Shown here in pieces: positions 9,144-21,787 of a stretch of DNA of 64,000 nucleotides. Positions within the stretch are counted from its first letter, which is position 1; every line of letters starts with the position of its first letter. The DNA comes from Lactuca virosa (taxonomy: Eukaryota > Streptophyta > Magnoliopsida > Asterales > Asteraceae). The stretch lies in the NCBI GenBank assembly GCA_928212115.1, contig CAKMRJ010003334.1:106088887-106152886 (forward strand). The letters are read 5' to 3'. The notes beneath the pieces are model-generated. The model ran no database searches. It saw only the letters and a program-made list of their open reading frames with translations, and was not told the DNA's origin. The position numbers were made by a program, and so were the translations under genes.

Positions 9144-12100
9144 TGTAACATCTGAAAACTTAATACTCGGTTCTTAAATTTATAAAGTAAATAATTGAAA
9201 GATGATTTATCTATTTAAATCATCAAGGAATATTCATATTATTAGTTGATATGAAGTTTAGAAAGTTAGAAGTGAAAATAATAACGTATTAAAAGTTAAA
9301 GGGCCAAAAGTGTCAAGTTGGCAAAGGGAGTTTGACCAAAGGGTTAATTGAATTAATGGAAGGGACTAACAAAGTTATAATGTATGGAGGAGGACTTTTT
9401 TTCAAATTTTTAGGCAAATGTGAAAATAAATAAAATAATTGTATATTTGACAAAATATGTAAACTAGAGGGAGCAAATGTAAAAATATTAGGGAAATAAG
9501 ATGCGCACTCCTTAATTTCTCTCTTCAGATTGTGATTTGCAAAGAAGGGACCCTCTCATGGCAATTTCGTCTTCTTATTCCATCTAGGGTTTGATTAAGT
9601 GGAGATTTGAGCATCCAAGCAAAAAAAAAGGAATCAAAGACTTTGTAGGTATAATTTCTCCACCTCTAACTCTATTTTCGAGTGCATCATTGGGGTGGAA
9701 CCCTAATTTTGATTTTGGCTTCATTTTTTATCAGGTTTTGGTTTTCTAACCTCCATTGATTGGTTTCCATGGTTCTAATCTCAATCCAATCATCTCATTG
9801 ATGGATTTGATGATTTGGGTAAAAATCTCCATAAACTCTAGAAATCTAATTTAGGGATTTTATATCTATAAGCTATTATGGAATGGATTCAATGACCTAT
9901 ATGATGTTTGATAACAATGAATCCAATTGGAATACTCAAACACATCCATGATGGTTGAATCAAGTATAAACATGGAATTGTATTTTTTTTGGGAGAAATG
10001 GTGATGAAAACGATGGATCCCCTTATAGTTGAGAATTGATGAGTAAAGGATGTTCATATTTATGAATGGATACTCTCGGAATGATTTGGATTTAAAAAAA
10101 TAAAGACTTGAATGATCTTTAGATGAATTTATGGAATATTTGGCCATAAGGGAATTTTGGGAAATCCATTGATAACTACATAATGATTGACATCTAAGAA
10201 GTGAATGACATTCATGAACATGAACTGAATCAAGTATAAACATGGAATTGTATTGTTTTGGGAGAAATGGTGATGAAAACAATTGGATTCCGTTGTAGTT
10301 GAGCATTGATGAGTAAAGGAAGATCATATTTATGAATGGATACTCTTGGAATGATTTGGATTTAAAAAAATGAAGACTTGGATGATCTTTAGATGAATTT
10401 ATGGAAATTTTGGCCATTAGGGAATTTTGAGAAATCTATATATAACTACATAATGATTGACATCTAAGAAGTGAATGACATTCATGAACATCAATTAACA
10501 CTCTAGAAATTATATTGGAACATAAACATAAAGGAATGCTAGTGAAGTTCTAGTTCTATTGATTGTTTTGGCCGAAAGGCAATTTGGGAACATGGAATGA
10601 AATTGAGGATTCCATAGTTACATTAGGTACTTAAAATGAGATTGGTTGTGGTTTTATGTACATGACACAACCCAATGATATATTAAATGATTTGGGAATA
10701 AGTCTTATTGGTTAAAGTAGGTTCCATATAAACTCAGGCTCTTAACATTTTTATTTGAGTGTTTGTAAGCATTATGAACTTAGCATTTGGATTGAGGACT
10801 TAATGAATTAAGTTACATGTTTTGCATGATAAAACGTCATCTAGTAGTTCTTGAAAACCTTTAAAGGTGTTACAAATGATTACCTAAAAGACCAAAACCA
10901 TCCAAACAAGTTTAAGCCTCAAAAAGTGAATTTTTGGGTGTGTTTGGATGCATCGGGGCGCGACCCGCTTTCAGGGGTCAGAATGCTCAGCCCAACCAAA
11001 ATCTAAACTGTAGGATTTTCCTCATAACTTTTGCATACGGACTTGGATTTATGCACGATTTTTGCCTACATTCATATTTTTTCATAAGGGATGAGTTGAA
11101 GCAATAAAATTTAGTAATGAAACCAATGAAATGTATTTTTGTCATTTATTGACTTTTATACATGTTATATAGATGGTGTTTGAGAGTTTTGCTCTAAGGA
11201 AATGAACTAAAAGAGGACTAGCCAACCTTCTTGTGATTTATGTGAGTACGTGTTGCCATTTTCCCACTTTGGGGTATATGAAAATTTGATTTTTATAATA
11301 ATGAAATACCAATGCTTTGATATATAAAACTTTTTGAAATGAATGTGTTAACTACTTTGAAATGAATGTTTTGAAAGCAAGAACGTTTATAAAGCAAATA
11401 ACATTTAGAAGAACGGATGTTTTGATAACGTGTTTGAAATGTAGATGCTTTAATTTTGAAAGGAATATTTTGATACTAACATATGAAATGTGTAAAACAT
11501 GAAATATAATGACAAGAATTGGAAAGTAATGACATGAATATATCGCTTGAGCTAGATATCACTATAACAGGATATAAAGGAATTTATCGGGGTGACGTTA
11601 TCCAGTTACGGGATAGATTACCTAATGGATATGATGTTAGGGTGAACTGATTATGTTTTTTTCACCTTGGTATAGACTTGGGGGTATTGCTAGACCCTAA
11701 GTATAAAAACGACAACAGTTCAGTACCGAAATTATCCCTTAGCTAGAAGGGAATGGAATGTGGAAAATGTCTATTTAAAATATGTTTTGCATAATGAAAT
11801 ATTTTTGATAAAAATGTGATAAATGTTTTGGGTCACAAACCAACGTATATCACGAAACATTATTGTCTTATATATCTCTTTTATGCCATGTATCTCATGT
11901 TATACGCAAGGATAGAGTGATTTTGATAGAAGTTTGATGATATGTCATGATTGATGGAGTGGAATTTGTTGAGTTCCTTAATAATAGTGTTGGTGTAATT
12001 TGTATTTGTTTGATATGGTTTGTATGATGTTTAATTGTAACACCCAATGTTTTATTCGTCAATGTTTTTGTGGGACCGAGTTTTTGTTAAATACAGGTTA

Positions 12101-12164
12101 ATTCTCGAAATGATTTAATAATCATAACATTTTAAAAAGTTTTCGAAAAATTTGGGGCGTTACA
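9144..12164 (+). mobile_element. Solo gypsy-type LTR, about 3.0 kb
   Basis: It opens TGTAACATC at 9144 and closes GGGGCGTTACA at 12164. The flanking pentamers GGAAA (9139-9143) and GAAAA (12165-12169) differ by one base, consistent with an aged target duplication. It has no coding sequence, and contains a leader-like CTAGGG-rich stretch near 9580, a tandem duplication (9957-10490) and a GGGTGAC region near 11590. A TGTAACACCC start-like sequence at 12036 complicates the right end, so a composite of two LTR pieces is possible. Confidence 0.55.
9957..10490. repeat. Tandem duplication with 270-bp period
   Basis: GAATCAAGTATAAACATGG occurs at 9957 and again at 10227, and the whole 270-bp unit is repeated with scattered substitutions. 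The long minus-strand open frame here is a by-product of this duplication and is not a gene. Confidence 0.9.
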
Positions 12165-12169
12165 GAAAA

Positions 12170-13041
12170 GTTATCGATGAAAGGGGACTGTGGGGGCTTA
12201 TTGAAAAAGCGATGAGAAGACAGTAGGACTAGGGTGGCGGCGTTAGACGCGTGCCACATGTGGGTTCTCAAAAGTGGGGATCGTGTGTGGAGGGAGAAAG
12301 AAAGATAACTAATATGTGTAAAGTATTTTTAAAAGTGTAAAAAAATATAAAAAAGTTATAAAATATCATTAAGGGAGAAAGACTTATTATATATGATAGG
12401 AAAAAAAAGTAATAAAAGAATAACATGAGAACGATATAAATGCAATAATAATAATAATAATAATAAATCCAAACATACCATTTTAATCAAACCATAAGAA
12501 CCATTTCAATAATTTATTACCCATGTTTTTAAACCGACTGATATAAGTTTATAACTTAAATATTATCAGAATCTTAATTGGTCAAAAATATATTAAAATT
12601 GGAATAAAATAAGTAAGAAGATATCAAAGCTAATCTGAGAAAGAATTAATTAAGTTATTGTATAATATTATAATTGAAGGCATGACACAATTATATGAAA
12701 ATCAATCAATAACTACAACAAATCATAATAATTGCAATACTAGAATAAAACCACGCCAAATGTTTTTATCACTTTCTTCACTTAAAATACTATTTCTTTA
12801 CTTTTAATTTAAAAACTAAATGAAGCTAAAAGAACTTCTCCTTAATAAATACGTTACATCAAAAAGCATATAGTATAACGGTATAGAAATTTAAAATATG
12901 TCATTTTTCTAGAGGGAATTAAAAATATGTCATTTTTCTAGAGGTTGAAATTTTAAGTTTTGTTTGAATATACTAATATAGTTTATAATTAGATTAGAAG
13001 TCGTTCAAAATAAAAATAAAGTTGTCAAAAATGACTTGAAA

Positions 13042-13104
<63 letters not shown>

Positions 13105-13200
13105 TATGAAAAAATAAGTATCAATGGTTACCGAACAAAATTTGTGTACTATATGTTTAAACCCTTATGAGAATATACGATATTTGTTTCTTGGTTTAAG
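12170..13200. other. AT-rich intergenic sequence with ATT microsatellites
   Basis: No gene is seen. Holds an AAT tract (12447-12467), a long ATT tract (13042-13104), and a 31-bp duplication ending in CATTTTTCTAGAGG near 12898-12945. Confidence 0.6.
13042..13104. repeat. (ATT)n microsatellite, about 63 bp
   Basis: Uninterrupted ATT repeat of about 21 units. Confidence 0.95.
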
Positions 13201-13364
13201 AAGAGATACCTCACGTCTTTACTTCTTGTGAGACATTTGCTAAGTTATGGTCGTTTGGTGGTGAATGGTGCATCATAGCTATTTTTGTATTTTTCCTACT
13301 TAAACGAGGTTCTTCCTTGGTTATATTTGGTCCATTTATTGAGTAATAAACGGATGATTTTGGA

Positions 13365-13545
13365 TACTATTGTCATAAAAATGTGTTGGATTATATGGAA
13401 CTTTAGAAGTGGTGTTGTCTTTGGTAAGAATAGATTGAGAAGGGACTCCAAGAATTGATTGTTGATCACTTTTTCTCGTAATCGTTATAAGGTTAAATGG
13501 ACAGATTAGCTTTTAAACCCTATTAAGTATGTTTCTTTGTAATTG
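13365..13545 (+). pseudogene. LINE 3'-end coding remnant
   Basis: One plus frame reads a CWIIWNFR core, then RLRRDSKN, two in-frame stops, a KVKWTD word and LLNPI before the end. Plant LINE open reading frames end in this way after the reverse transcriptase and zinc-knuckle region (W..W..RN, basic stretch, a W.. W pattern, then NP). Only about 60 codons are left and no RT core is visible. Recognition is by this pattern alone. Confidence 0.5.
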
Positions 13546-13798
13546 TCTAATAGCTTTTTGCTAATTTGTGTTAATACAAATCATTACTATCTCATCATTC
13601 AAAGAAGTCATATTCCAACATTATTCTCATAAATGTCTAGATCGATGAATATTTTAAGTTTCCATCACAAATCTCTCCTAAAATTTTGCATTAAAAAAGA
13701 TCTTATGTATAAGAGACTAGTAATATAAAATTGTTGTAAAATTAGTTGATAAGTTGGACAATGGCAAAAGAAAACATAAATGAAGCATTACGACATCA

Positions 13799-14226
13799 CT
13801 CAAAATCAAGGTTCTAAATAACGTGAGGCGTGGGCTTGGCGGCAAGGTCAAAGTTAAGTCATGGCAAGCCTTGGCGAGCAATGTCGTTTTTCAAAACGTG
13901 ACTATTTTATATAAATTGAAAAAGATAAATCATATAATTATTAAATTTTATCAAATATATCAAGTTTTTAGAGGTGTTATATTAATATTTAGTATCAAAA
14001 AGTTAACAAAAACTGAATTATTTTAGGGCCGATCAGAAAAAACAAAAAAAATTGGTGCCTTGAAAAAATTCGCGTCATAACGCGATAAGGCGCGCCTTGA
14101 CACGTTATTTGGGCGTCACGCTTAACAAACTCGCCTTTGACGTTTTCGTAACGACTAGGTCACGCATCGCGCCATGGCACGCCTTGAGGCGCGCCATGGT
14201 GCGCTTTTTTGAACCATGCTCAAAAT
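13799..14226. mobile_element. hAT-type MITE with 8-bp target duplication
   Basis: Perfect direct repeats CTCAAAAT at 13799-13806 and 14219-14226 flank a 412-bp element (13807-14218). Its ends are inverted: CAAGGTTCTAAATAACG on the left, and CATGGTTCAAAAAAGCG on the right read in reverse complement. CA-starting termini with an 8-bp duplication are typical of the hAT superfamily. The interior is rich in GGCGCGCC-like words on its right side and encodes nothing; the 67-codon frame at its left is incidental. Confidence 0.8.
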
Positions 14227-15839
14227 ATAGAACAAATTATTGAAATTTATTAAGAGAGATAAATGAAAATTACCTACATTTTAGCTAACTAAATCAAATT
14301 AATTAATAAAAATCTAAATAAATCTCGTATTATATTCAACACATTTAAATTAAATCATATTTTTTTAATAATATGACTTCATTCAACATATATGAGCACA
14401 TATTTTCATTTTTTTCATTCTTAAAGGATATGATTATTCAAGATTTTTTTAGAGTTAACATTCTTAAAGAATATACATGTATATATTAGAAAATAACATA
14501 TATTTCTTTAGGAAACATATATCGTAATATAATCAATAATATACACTAAAAATAAATGTCGTTCTTATAACATAAAACAACCAATTTATAACATAAAACA
14601 AGAATATATACAACATTTTGAAGAATATATAAACAACATTTTATACTACATTCTTTAAGACTATGTTTGTAATATATATATTACATTCTTTGTATAATAT
14701 ACAACATTCTTGAAGAATATAAAAAATATAACATATACTACATTCTTTAAGAATATATTTTCAATAGGCTAAACTGAAATACGAAAACCCTACATTCTTC
14801 TCCACCGTTCATCATAGTTATCACATTTGTTCATCTTCGACTAGCCAACACTACTTACAACATTCGTGAATCATCCGTCCTCTCTTGAATTGCCTTTAAA
14901 CTTTAATTGTGTCTACAAGTCCCCTCTCATCCAACATGTTTCATTTGTAACATATTGTGATAAAAAGTCATTCCATAGAAACATTAGAAATTGTAATTCA
15001 CGTCAAATGTATTTATTCATTAAATTCCAACAATAATAAGTTGTTTTTAGCTCCCGGGGGGGGGGGGGGGGTAATAATAATTTCTTATTTAGAACAAAAT
15101 AAAATGCTGTATACATGCAAATTTACCATCTTATTTTGATTAAAACAATGCCCATATCTTATGGTAACATGCTCGATGTATTATCAACACCATCACTTAG
15201 AGAAATGATGATTATTCAACAGTAAAAAAACAAAATAAAATAATTATTAACAATTTCATCAAGGACTTAAAAGGCAAAAAAAAAAAAAGATCTAGTAAGA
15301 TTTGAGAAGTAGGTGAACCTTCTTTAGGAATATACATTTTGTAAATTGAGTTTCTTAAACAAACAGTTTTATTCTAGGATGTACCTTTTTGTTTTTATAT
15401 GTGGATTAAGCTTACCTCTACATTCTTAAAGAATATATAAAAGGGCTTACAAAGTTATCATACTTTTAATAGACAATATCATAGTAATTTTTATAGAATA
15501 TGTCCATAATAAGTTTCACAATACAGTAATTCATGTTAATTCTTATACAACAAATTTGACATCACATTGATTCTTTTAAGACTATTTGCAAAGTCGGCTA
15601 CTTATATACCCCTAATATGAGATTAAGAAGAACATAACCCTATAACCAATACTATTTTTTTTAAGAATTTGAACGACCAAGCTTCAACATCAAACCCAAA
15701 TATTATATGAATCTTACAACTCAACTAACCAACATAATCAAGTAACATTAAGGATAAAGAATCATACCTTAATTCTTTGTGGATCTAAACTCATAAATTA
15801 ATCACAACCTAACAAGGAATTTTAGCTTTGGTATTTGAA
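14227..15839. other. AT-rich intergenic sequence
   Basis: No gene is seen. Near 14450-14760 and at 15425 the self-complementary word TTCTT(T/A)AAGAATATA recurs at least five times, so this part may be a decayed palindromic repeat. A 16-G run lies at 15056-15071. Confidence 0.55.
15056..15071. repeat. Poly-G tract of 16
   Basis: Sixteen consecutive G after CTCCC, an unusual homopolymer in AT-rich surroundings. Confidence 0.9.
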
Positions 15840-17277
15840 ATTACTTCAAGATCGGTCCCATGAGTTTGGTGCAAAACCCTAGATCTTTGTGTTTGTACCC
15901 TATTTAAGGGCACTAACTCCTAGGGTTGCCTCATTTGGCAGCCACCACCATCTGAGATCATACTAAATCCAAACCCTAGCCTCCATATGTGTGTTTTGAG
16001 TGTGTGAAGTAACTTTTGTAAAGGTTGGAGTAAGAAGGAGTCTGTTTTGGTGCTTATGTGCTTAGTTCTAGGCTTCTAGCTTAGATCTTGCATCTTTGTC
16101 ACATGTATGGTCTTTTTGGAGGTATAAAGTCTTCACCTTTCTCATTAGATATCTAGATCTAGTTATAGGTCATTTTATGAGCTTTTTGGTCCATATCTTC
16201 TTGTTCTTGGATTTTGAGTGAACTTCAGAACCTTTGTGTGCCTGATTTGACTTCTGGACCATGGTGGTGGTTAGAAATGGGACTTTCATGCCTTAGTTTG
16301 GTGTCCATGCAATGGGTGCAACCATTAAGAGCTTAAGAGTTGATATCTTAACTTATTGAGATGTCTTAATGGATAGAGTTGGAAAATTTATCCATCAATA
16401 CCTTGGGAAGATTCATATATGAGATTTGTAGCTCATGGGGTTAAGGGTTAAGAGCTTAATCCATTAAGTTGTGGGAGCTTAGTTTCTACAACATGGCAGT
16501 CTACTTGACATGACATGAAGGGTGGTTTCATCATGATTGTTTTGTCGTGTAGTTGCCATGACGTGACCTATGGTTGGCCACGACAGGAAGGTCAGTTGGG
16601 GTTGATTTTGACGATTTACTTTTGACCAAATTGACTTTTGGTTAACTTGAGGATTGTAGGGTGTAGACTGTAGACTGAGAGGGTACTTCTATATTGATAA
16701 CTAGGTGATTCTGAGTACCAGTCTTCACTGTCAGAGAGTTGTTGTGTCAGTCTGCTATTTGTAAAGTGATTCTTCTCAATATATTACATATGTCATAGTG
16801 GTGTACATGTTAGACTAGAGGAGTCTTATTTATTGATTGTTGATATATGTGTTTCAAGTTGCTGGTAACTCCAGGACTGATGTGAGTCCATGAGACTGTT
16901 GATAGTCCTCAGAGTTACTGATAACCTACAAAGCGTGTTGTTAGTCCATTGAGACTGCTGATAGTCTTCAGGGTTGTTGATAACACATAGTTGTTTATTA
17001 TGTTGTGATGTATGTGATATTTTAGGGAACTCAATAAACATCGTGCTTACAGTTGTGGATTTAAATGTGTTTCATTTACTTCAAATGATCGTGGAAAGAT
17101 GAATGCTTGACTGTACACTCTCATCGGCAGCTTTTGTGATTTCGCAATACTATGATACTCTAATTTTTAAGATGACTGTATTTGATATCCATGTTTTTTC
17201 TTGACTTTGTTTTATGGAAACAATACTTTTACCTTATTTAAAAACAAAAAATTTTGTTGTGAAATTGAAATGGTACA
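15840..17277 (+). mobile_element. Gypsy LTR, plus strand, 5' boundary approximate
   Basis: Contains the LTR blocks seen elsewhere here: CCCTATTTAAGGG TATA-like region near 15899-15911, a degenerate AAAGTTNNNAACTTT box at 16375-16389, CTTAATCCATTAAG near 16454, a tandem repeat at 16860-16990 and the conserved block at 17025-17054. It ends ATGGTACA at 17277. The donor-like site near 16766 has decayed. It is related to the minus-strand LTR at 25128-27014, and I found no target duplication. Confidence 0.65.
16860..16995. repeat. Degenerate tandem repeat with GTTGATAGTC/GTTACTGATAAC words
   Basis: About four to five units of roughly 28 bp alternate words such as GACTGTTGATAGTC and TTGATAACAC. Equivalent in position to the array at 25410-25575. 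Confidence 0.6.
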
Positions 17278-17690
17278 TAGGGTTAGGTTTATGTCTATGG
17301 TGATGGGGGTTGATGGTCTTGTTTAATGTTTAAGGGAATGAAGATGATGGTGATGGCGTTAATATGAGAGTGTGAAACTGATATGTCTATTTTAAAATAT
17401 TATTATTTGATTTATTTTTTTTTAGCACAATTAGTTATAACCAACTATTATATTCCTATTAAATGATTGGTTAAAAATTAATCTTTCATTCACGCAATTT
17501 TACCCTCACACAATACTTGATGATATAAAATATAAAACAATCATATTATTTAAGTTTAGAAAGTAGGATTGAAGATTCAAAGTTCATATAGATTAATTAC
17601 CAGATTGGAGGATGATATAGTTAATTAATAAATAAACAAACAAAAGAAACAAGGGTCCCACACAAATAGCTGTCACATACCCGACATTTA
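17278..17690 (+). other. AT-rich upstream region of the DUF1005 gene
   Basis: No coding sequence is seen. Presumably the distal promoter region of the gene at 17808. Confidence 0.5.
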
Positions 17691-17717
17691 TTCATGAACT
17701 ATAGATGTTTCCGAAGC

Positions 17718-17724
17718 TATAAAC
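17718..17724 (+). promoter_or_regulatory. Putative TATA box of the DUF1005 gene
   Basis: TATAAAC lies 84 bp before the predicted ATG at 17808, which leaves room for a leader of about 55 nt. The in-frame ATG at 17694 is upstream of it and so unlikely to be used. Confidence 0.45.
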
Positions 17725-17807
17725 ACTATTTCTCTCATCAACTGATCAAACTCACCACTCACCAATATTGCCGTCTTCATCGGAGAATCTCATTTTCCAA
17801 TTTTCCG

Positions 17808-19259
17808 ATGGATCCATGCCCATTTGTTCGTTTAACAGTTGAATACTTATCACTCAAACTACCACTCACTACCAAACCCCTCGCCTCCGCTTCCGGAATT
17901 CATTCCTCCGCCACTCCGTGCTACTGCAAACTCCGTATCAAAAACTTCCCGCCACAAACTGCTCTCATCCCACTCTCCTCCCCCACTCATTCCGACAGCT
18001 GCTCTCCGGATTCCACCTCCTCCGCCATCAATTTCCACCTCGACCCCGCCGCCATCCGCCGTCTCCAAGGAAAACCAGTGCTGTTAACCGTATCGGTCTA
18101 CACCGGTCGGATGGGACACAGTTGCGGGTTAAACGGGGGAAAGTTGTTGGGTCGGGTCGCGGTTGTGATCAACATTGACGGGTCGGTTACTAAACCGCTT
18201 GTGTTTCAGAACGGTTGGATGAAACTCGGGAATGAAGGTGACAAGCCGGCGGCTAGTTTGCATTTGAAGGTCCGAACGGAACCGGATCCTCGGTTTTTGT
18301 TTCAATTCGGTGGTGAACCGGAGTGTAGTCCGGTGGTTTTTCAAATCCAAGGGAACATCCGTCAACCAATTTTTAGTTGCAAGTTTAGCGCCGACCGGAA
18401 CTCAAGATCGCGGTTAGTAATAGTATACTTCTCCTTGCTTCTTTTTTTCTTTTTTTTTTCCTCCAAAAAACTAGAAGTAATAAGTAATTAGTCATAAAAT
18501 TAATTATAATTCCAAAATTTTAGTTGTATCTTAGCTGTCTAAATTTTTCCAACTAATATTATTTTAAATTTTCAATTAGAAAGACATAACAGAAAATATT
18601 CCTAAGGTTTTTGTATCAATTGTTAAAAAAAATGAATTTATGTTCCTTTGGATTATGAAAAGCCACTATTTTTCAGCTATAAGACTATAAGTATAATGTT
18701 ATTTCTCTCAACAGGAAAAGGTAATAACGTATTTGATAAAAAAGCAATAAAGTATATCAAAATGAGTATTTTTTTTTCTGGTAAATTTCACTCTTATTTG
18801 ATAACGTAAAGACAAAATATATCGATTCAAAGTTATACGTTTAAATACATTTTAGTAGATTCTTAATTCTTTATGTGTTTTAGCTTTCAGTGGTATCAAA
18901 TCATAATAACAGTTCCAACTTACTGAACTATGACATGAGAAAATTTTCCTTACAGATTATTCACAACAAATTAGTGAAGTAAGGTAAAACTATAGGATTA
19001 AAAACAAAGCATTATCTTGACTGTTAAATTCACCCATTTTACCCGCTGGAGTTTCTTTTGATTAATCTATATTTCAGAAAATGAAATAACTGATTGTAAT
19101 AATTATGGACGAAAAGGGATTCTCCTTGAATTTAGGTACAAGTGGAAAACAATATTCATGGTGAATCTCTCATTTATTACATGTCCTACATTGCTTCCCC
19201 TTTAAGATGATGTAATCTTTACTCTCTTCAATCCCTATGCATCGTCTTTATCATGTTTG

Positions 19260-19350
<91 letters not shown>

Positions 19351-20337
19351 GCCAATGAAAGATGCCCCAACTGTCAAAGACAAGCACCAGCTTGATTCTT
19401 TTCCATGTGCTCTGGATTTTGGTGTCAGTTCAATGCTCTTTGGTTAATTAACTATCATGTCTTGATTGTTCTTGTTTGACTTTTGAAAGATTTGACTTTA
19501 GCTAATTTTGTTAATCATACAAATGCTTTTAGTTTAAGAATGATTATGATGAATTCTATTTTATGTGGTCCAAAAGTCCTACATCATATTAGAGTCGTTT
19601 TAGTTTTAAAAATAAAAAAACAAATATTTAATTTCTAACGTTTTTTTATATTTTGTTATTGTTGAATTTTCAGTTCACTTCCATCAGATTTCGCCATGAC
19701 CAATATCAACAGAGGATGGATGACGACATTTTCCAATGGAAAGGAAAAACATGGGAGGGAGCGGAAAGGGTGGATGATTGTGGTCCATGACCTTTCTGGC
19801 TCGTCTATCGCTGCCGCATCCATGATCACTCCCTTTGTCCCTTCTCAAGGATCCGACCGTGTTTCACGGTCAAACCCAGGTGCTTGGCTTATCCTTCGGC
19901 CCCATGGTGCCTCGATCAGTAACTGGAAGCCATGGGGTCGACTTGAAGCCTGGCGTGAAAGGGGACCTGTTGACGGGTTAGGTTATAAATTCGAACTTGT
20001 CACTAACTCTGGTATGACAAGTGGGATTCCCATTTCTGAAGGGACAATGAACATTAAAAAAGGTGGGAAATTTTGTATTGATGAAACGTTAAACGATTCG
20101 AGAGCAAGTCCATTGTCAAACATCAAAGGATTCGTAATGAGTTCGAGCATTGAAGGTGAAGGGAAAGTGAGTAAGCCAATGGTGCAAGTGGGGGTGCAAC
20201 ATGTGACATGTATGGCTGATGCTGCTCTTTTTATCGCACTTTCAGCTGCAATCGACCTCAGTATGGATGCTTGTAAACTCTTTTCTCGTAAACTAAGGAA
20301 AGAGTTTTTGCAGGACGAACAAGATTTTCTTTCGTAA
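17808..20337 (+). CDS. DUF1005 family protein (two exons: 17808-18412 and 19674-20337)
   Basis: Joining the two exons gives 1269 nt, 422 residues plus stop. The product starts with the family signature MDPCPFVRLTV. Later DUF1005 hallmarks are VFQNGW, RKGWMIVVHDLSG, RVSRSNPGAWLILRP and WKPWGRLEAWRERG. The donor CG|GTTAGT and the acceptor TTTTCAG|T split an arginine codon (phase 2) within an NSRSRSLPSDF context that is conserved in the family, which fixes the junction. The ATG at 17808 is chosen because the family starts there and it follows the TATA box; an in-frame ATG at 17694 is probably 5' flank. Length fits the family. The biochemical function is unknown; it has no signal peptide and no membrane segment. 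It is the only intact host gene I recognise in the window. Confidence 0.93.
18413..19673 (+). other. Intron of the DUF1005 gene (1261 bp)
   Basis: GTTAGT...TTTTCAG boundaries, AT-rich interior, and a long TA tract at 19264-19345. The small frames inside it are not genes. Confidence 0.9.
19264..19345. repeat. (TA)n microsatellite, about 82 bp
   Basis: Uninterrupted TA repeat inside the DUF1005 intron. Such loci are prone to length variation. Confidence 0.97.
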
Positions 20338-21594
20338 ATTGTTTTTTTAAAGCAAACGATTTTATTTTTCTTTACCTCAAAATTTAATCATATGCAATGA
20401 TAACCAATGAAATTAGTGAATTAGATTTGGATTGAGCATGCCAATTCTTTCTCTCAATGCTTTAAAAGAATGTATGGGAGGGCTTGACATATTTTTTATT
20501 AATTTTTTTATTTGTGTATGTATACGATGCTTGTGATTTTGAGGTTTGAGGATGATACTGTATAGATAAAAAAAAATTATTTTATTCTTTTAAGATTATA
20601 TGTATACTTTGTCGTTAAAGTGATTTGTTCTTGAACATGTAATATAATGTTTAATGTTTGATTGGAATTTCTTTTTGGCAATAAGTTGTTTAGTTTTCTA
20701 GAATGGGAAGTGAGTCTTTTTTTTAATGGCTGTTTTAAATGGGTTTCAAAATATATGAATCCAATATGCTACTATTTGAAATTTCTGATAATAACTATTA
20801 TAGATATTCAAATATAACCACCTGAAAATATAGTTTAATTGTAGAAACTAGAAAAACTATTTGAATGATAAAGCCCGAACAAAATGTTTACAAAATATTC
20901 TCAGAACTAAAGATGAAATCTATAAGCAACAAACACACCTCTTCATAAGAAAGAATATAAAGACAATTGTAACCTACTGATTAGACAACCCATAAGAAGG
21001 TTTACAATGTGTGAACCCTAGTTCTAAGAGCCGAATGAAGAAAACAAGACTTAAATATTGTCTCGCTTGAATATTTTACTCTTCTAGGCCCCCATGTATC
21101 ATCGGACTTTGTTGTCCACCATCATTCGGCCTTATATGTTTCTAAGACAAAACACATCAAGATCTCCAAGCCCAGAGCCCCACACCAACATAGTCTGTTA
21201 ACTCCTTTAACCCACAATATAAAATACTATACAAATGAGAACATATATTTTGTGAGAACGGAAGAGTCTATTATTTTATGTATTAAATTTATATATTAGT
21301 TTAAATATCATTAACATAAAAATGATAAAATTTTGCATATTTGTTTATATATTCTGGAAAAAATAAAATATTATTTTTTTAATAATTAACATTAAAAACT
21401 AAAAACAATCAAAGAATTTTTTAAAATATTTTTGCAGTTAAATATCAATATATGTACCCACTTTTAGCGAATAAAATATGAAAAGCTTTGACATTTTTTT
21501 TCAAGAAAAATAAAACATGAAAGATTAAAAAAAATAATACTATACAAAAATATGATATTTTTCAATAAACTTTTTAATACTTTGTAACTTTGTA
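20338..21594. other. Downstream region of the DUF1005 gene and AT-rich spacer
   Basis: Contains the presumed 3' UTR; I see no clear AATAAA within the first 300 bp. Nothing else is recognised. Confidence 0.5.
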
Positions 21595-21787
21595 TCTATA
21601 TGCAGTGGCGGATCCATGATCAAAGTAAAGGGGTATCCCCAACAAGTAAAGGGGTATCCCCAACAAAAAAAAATCGTGTATACACAATAAGAAAAAAAAA
21701 TTCCGGAAAAAATTACACTACTGAAATTTTTTTGAGGGGTATCCCGGGCTACCCGGGATATATACTAGATCCGCCAGTGTCTATATG
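21595..21787. mobile_element. Short hAT-type MITE with 8-bp target duplication
   Basis: Perfect duplications TCTATATG at 21595-21602 and 21780-21787 flank a 177-bp element (21603-21779). Its termini are CAGTGGCGGATC and, reverse-complemented, CACTGGCGGATC. A 21-bp piece containing AAAGGGGTATCCCC is duplicated in tandem near 21626-21667. The CAGTGGCGGA type of end with an 8-bp duplication is typical of plant hAT elements. The 69-codon frame across it is not a gene. Confidence 0.88.

Noticed and set aside
9866..10417. 183-codon minus-strand open frame
   Set aside because: It is a product of the 270-bp tandem duplication inside a solo LTR, with internally repeated peptide and no recognisable domain.
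12036..12164. A 129-bp TRIM or MITE with TGTAACACCC...GGGGCGTTACA ends
   Set aside because: No target duplication around this short interval; the right end is better explained as the end of the longer LTR, though a composite remains possible.
17694..17807. Upstream in-frame ATG of the DUF1005 gene
   Set aside because: It lies before the TATA-like site, and the family begins with MDPCPFVRLTV at 17808.
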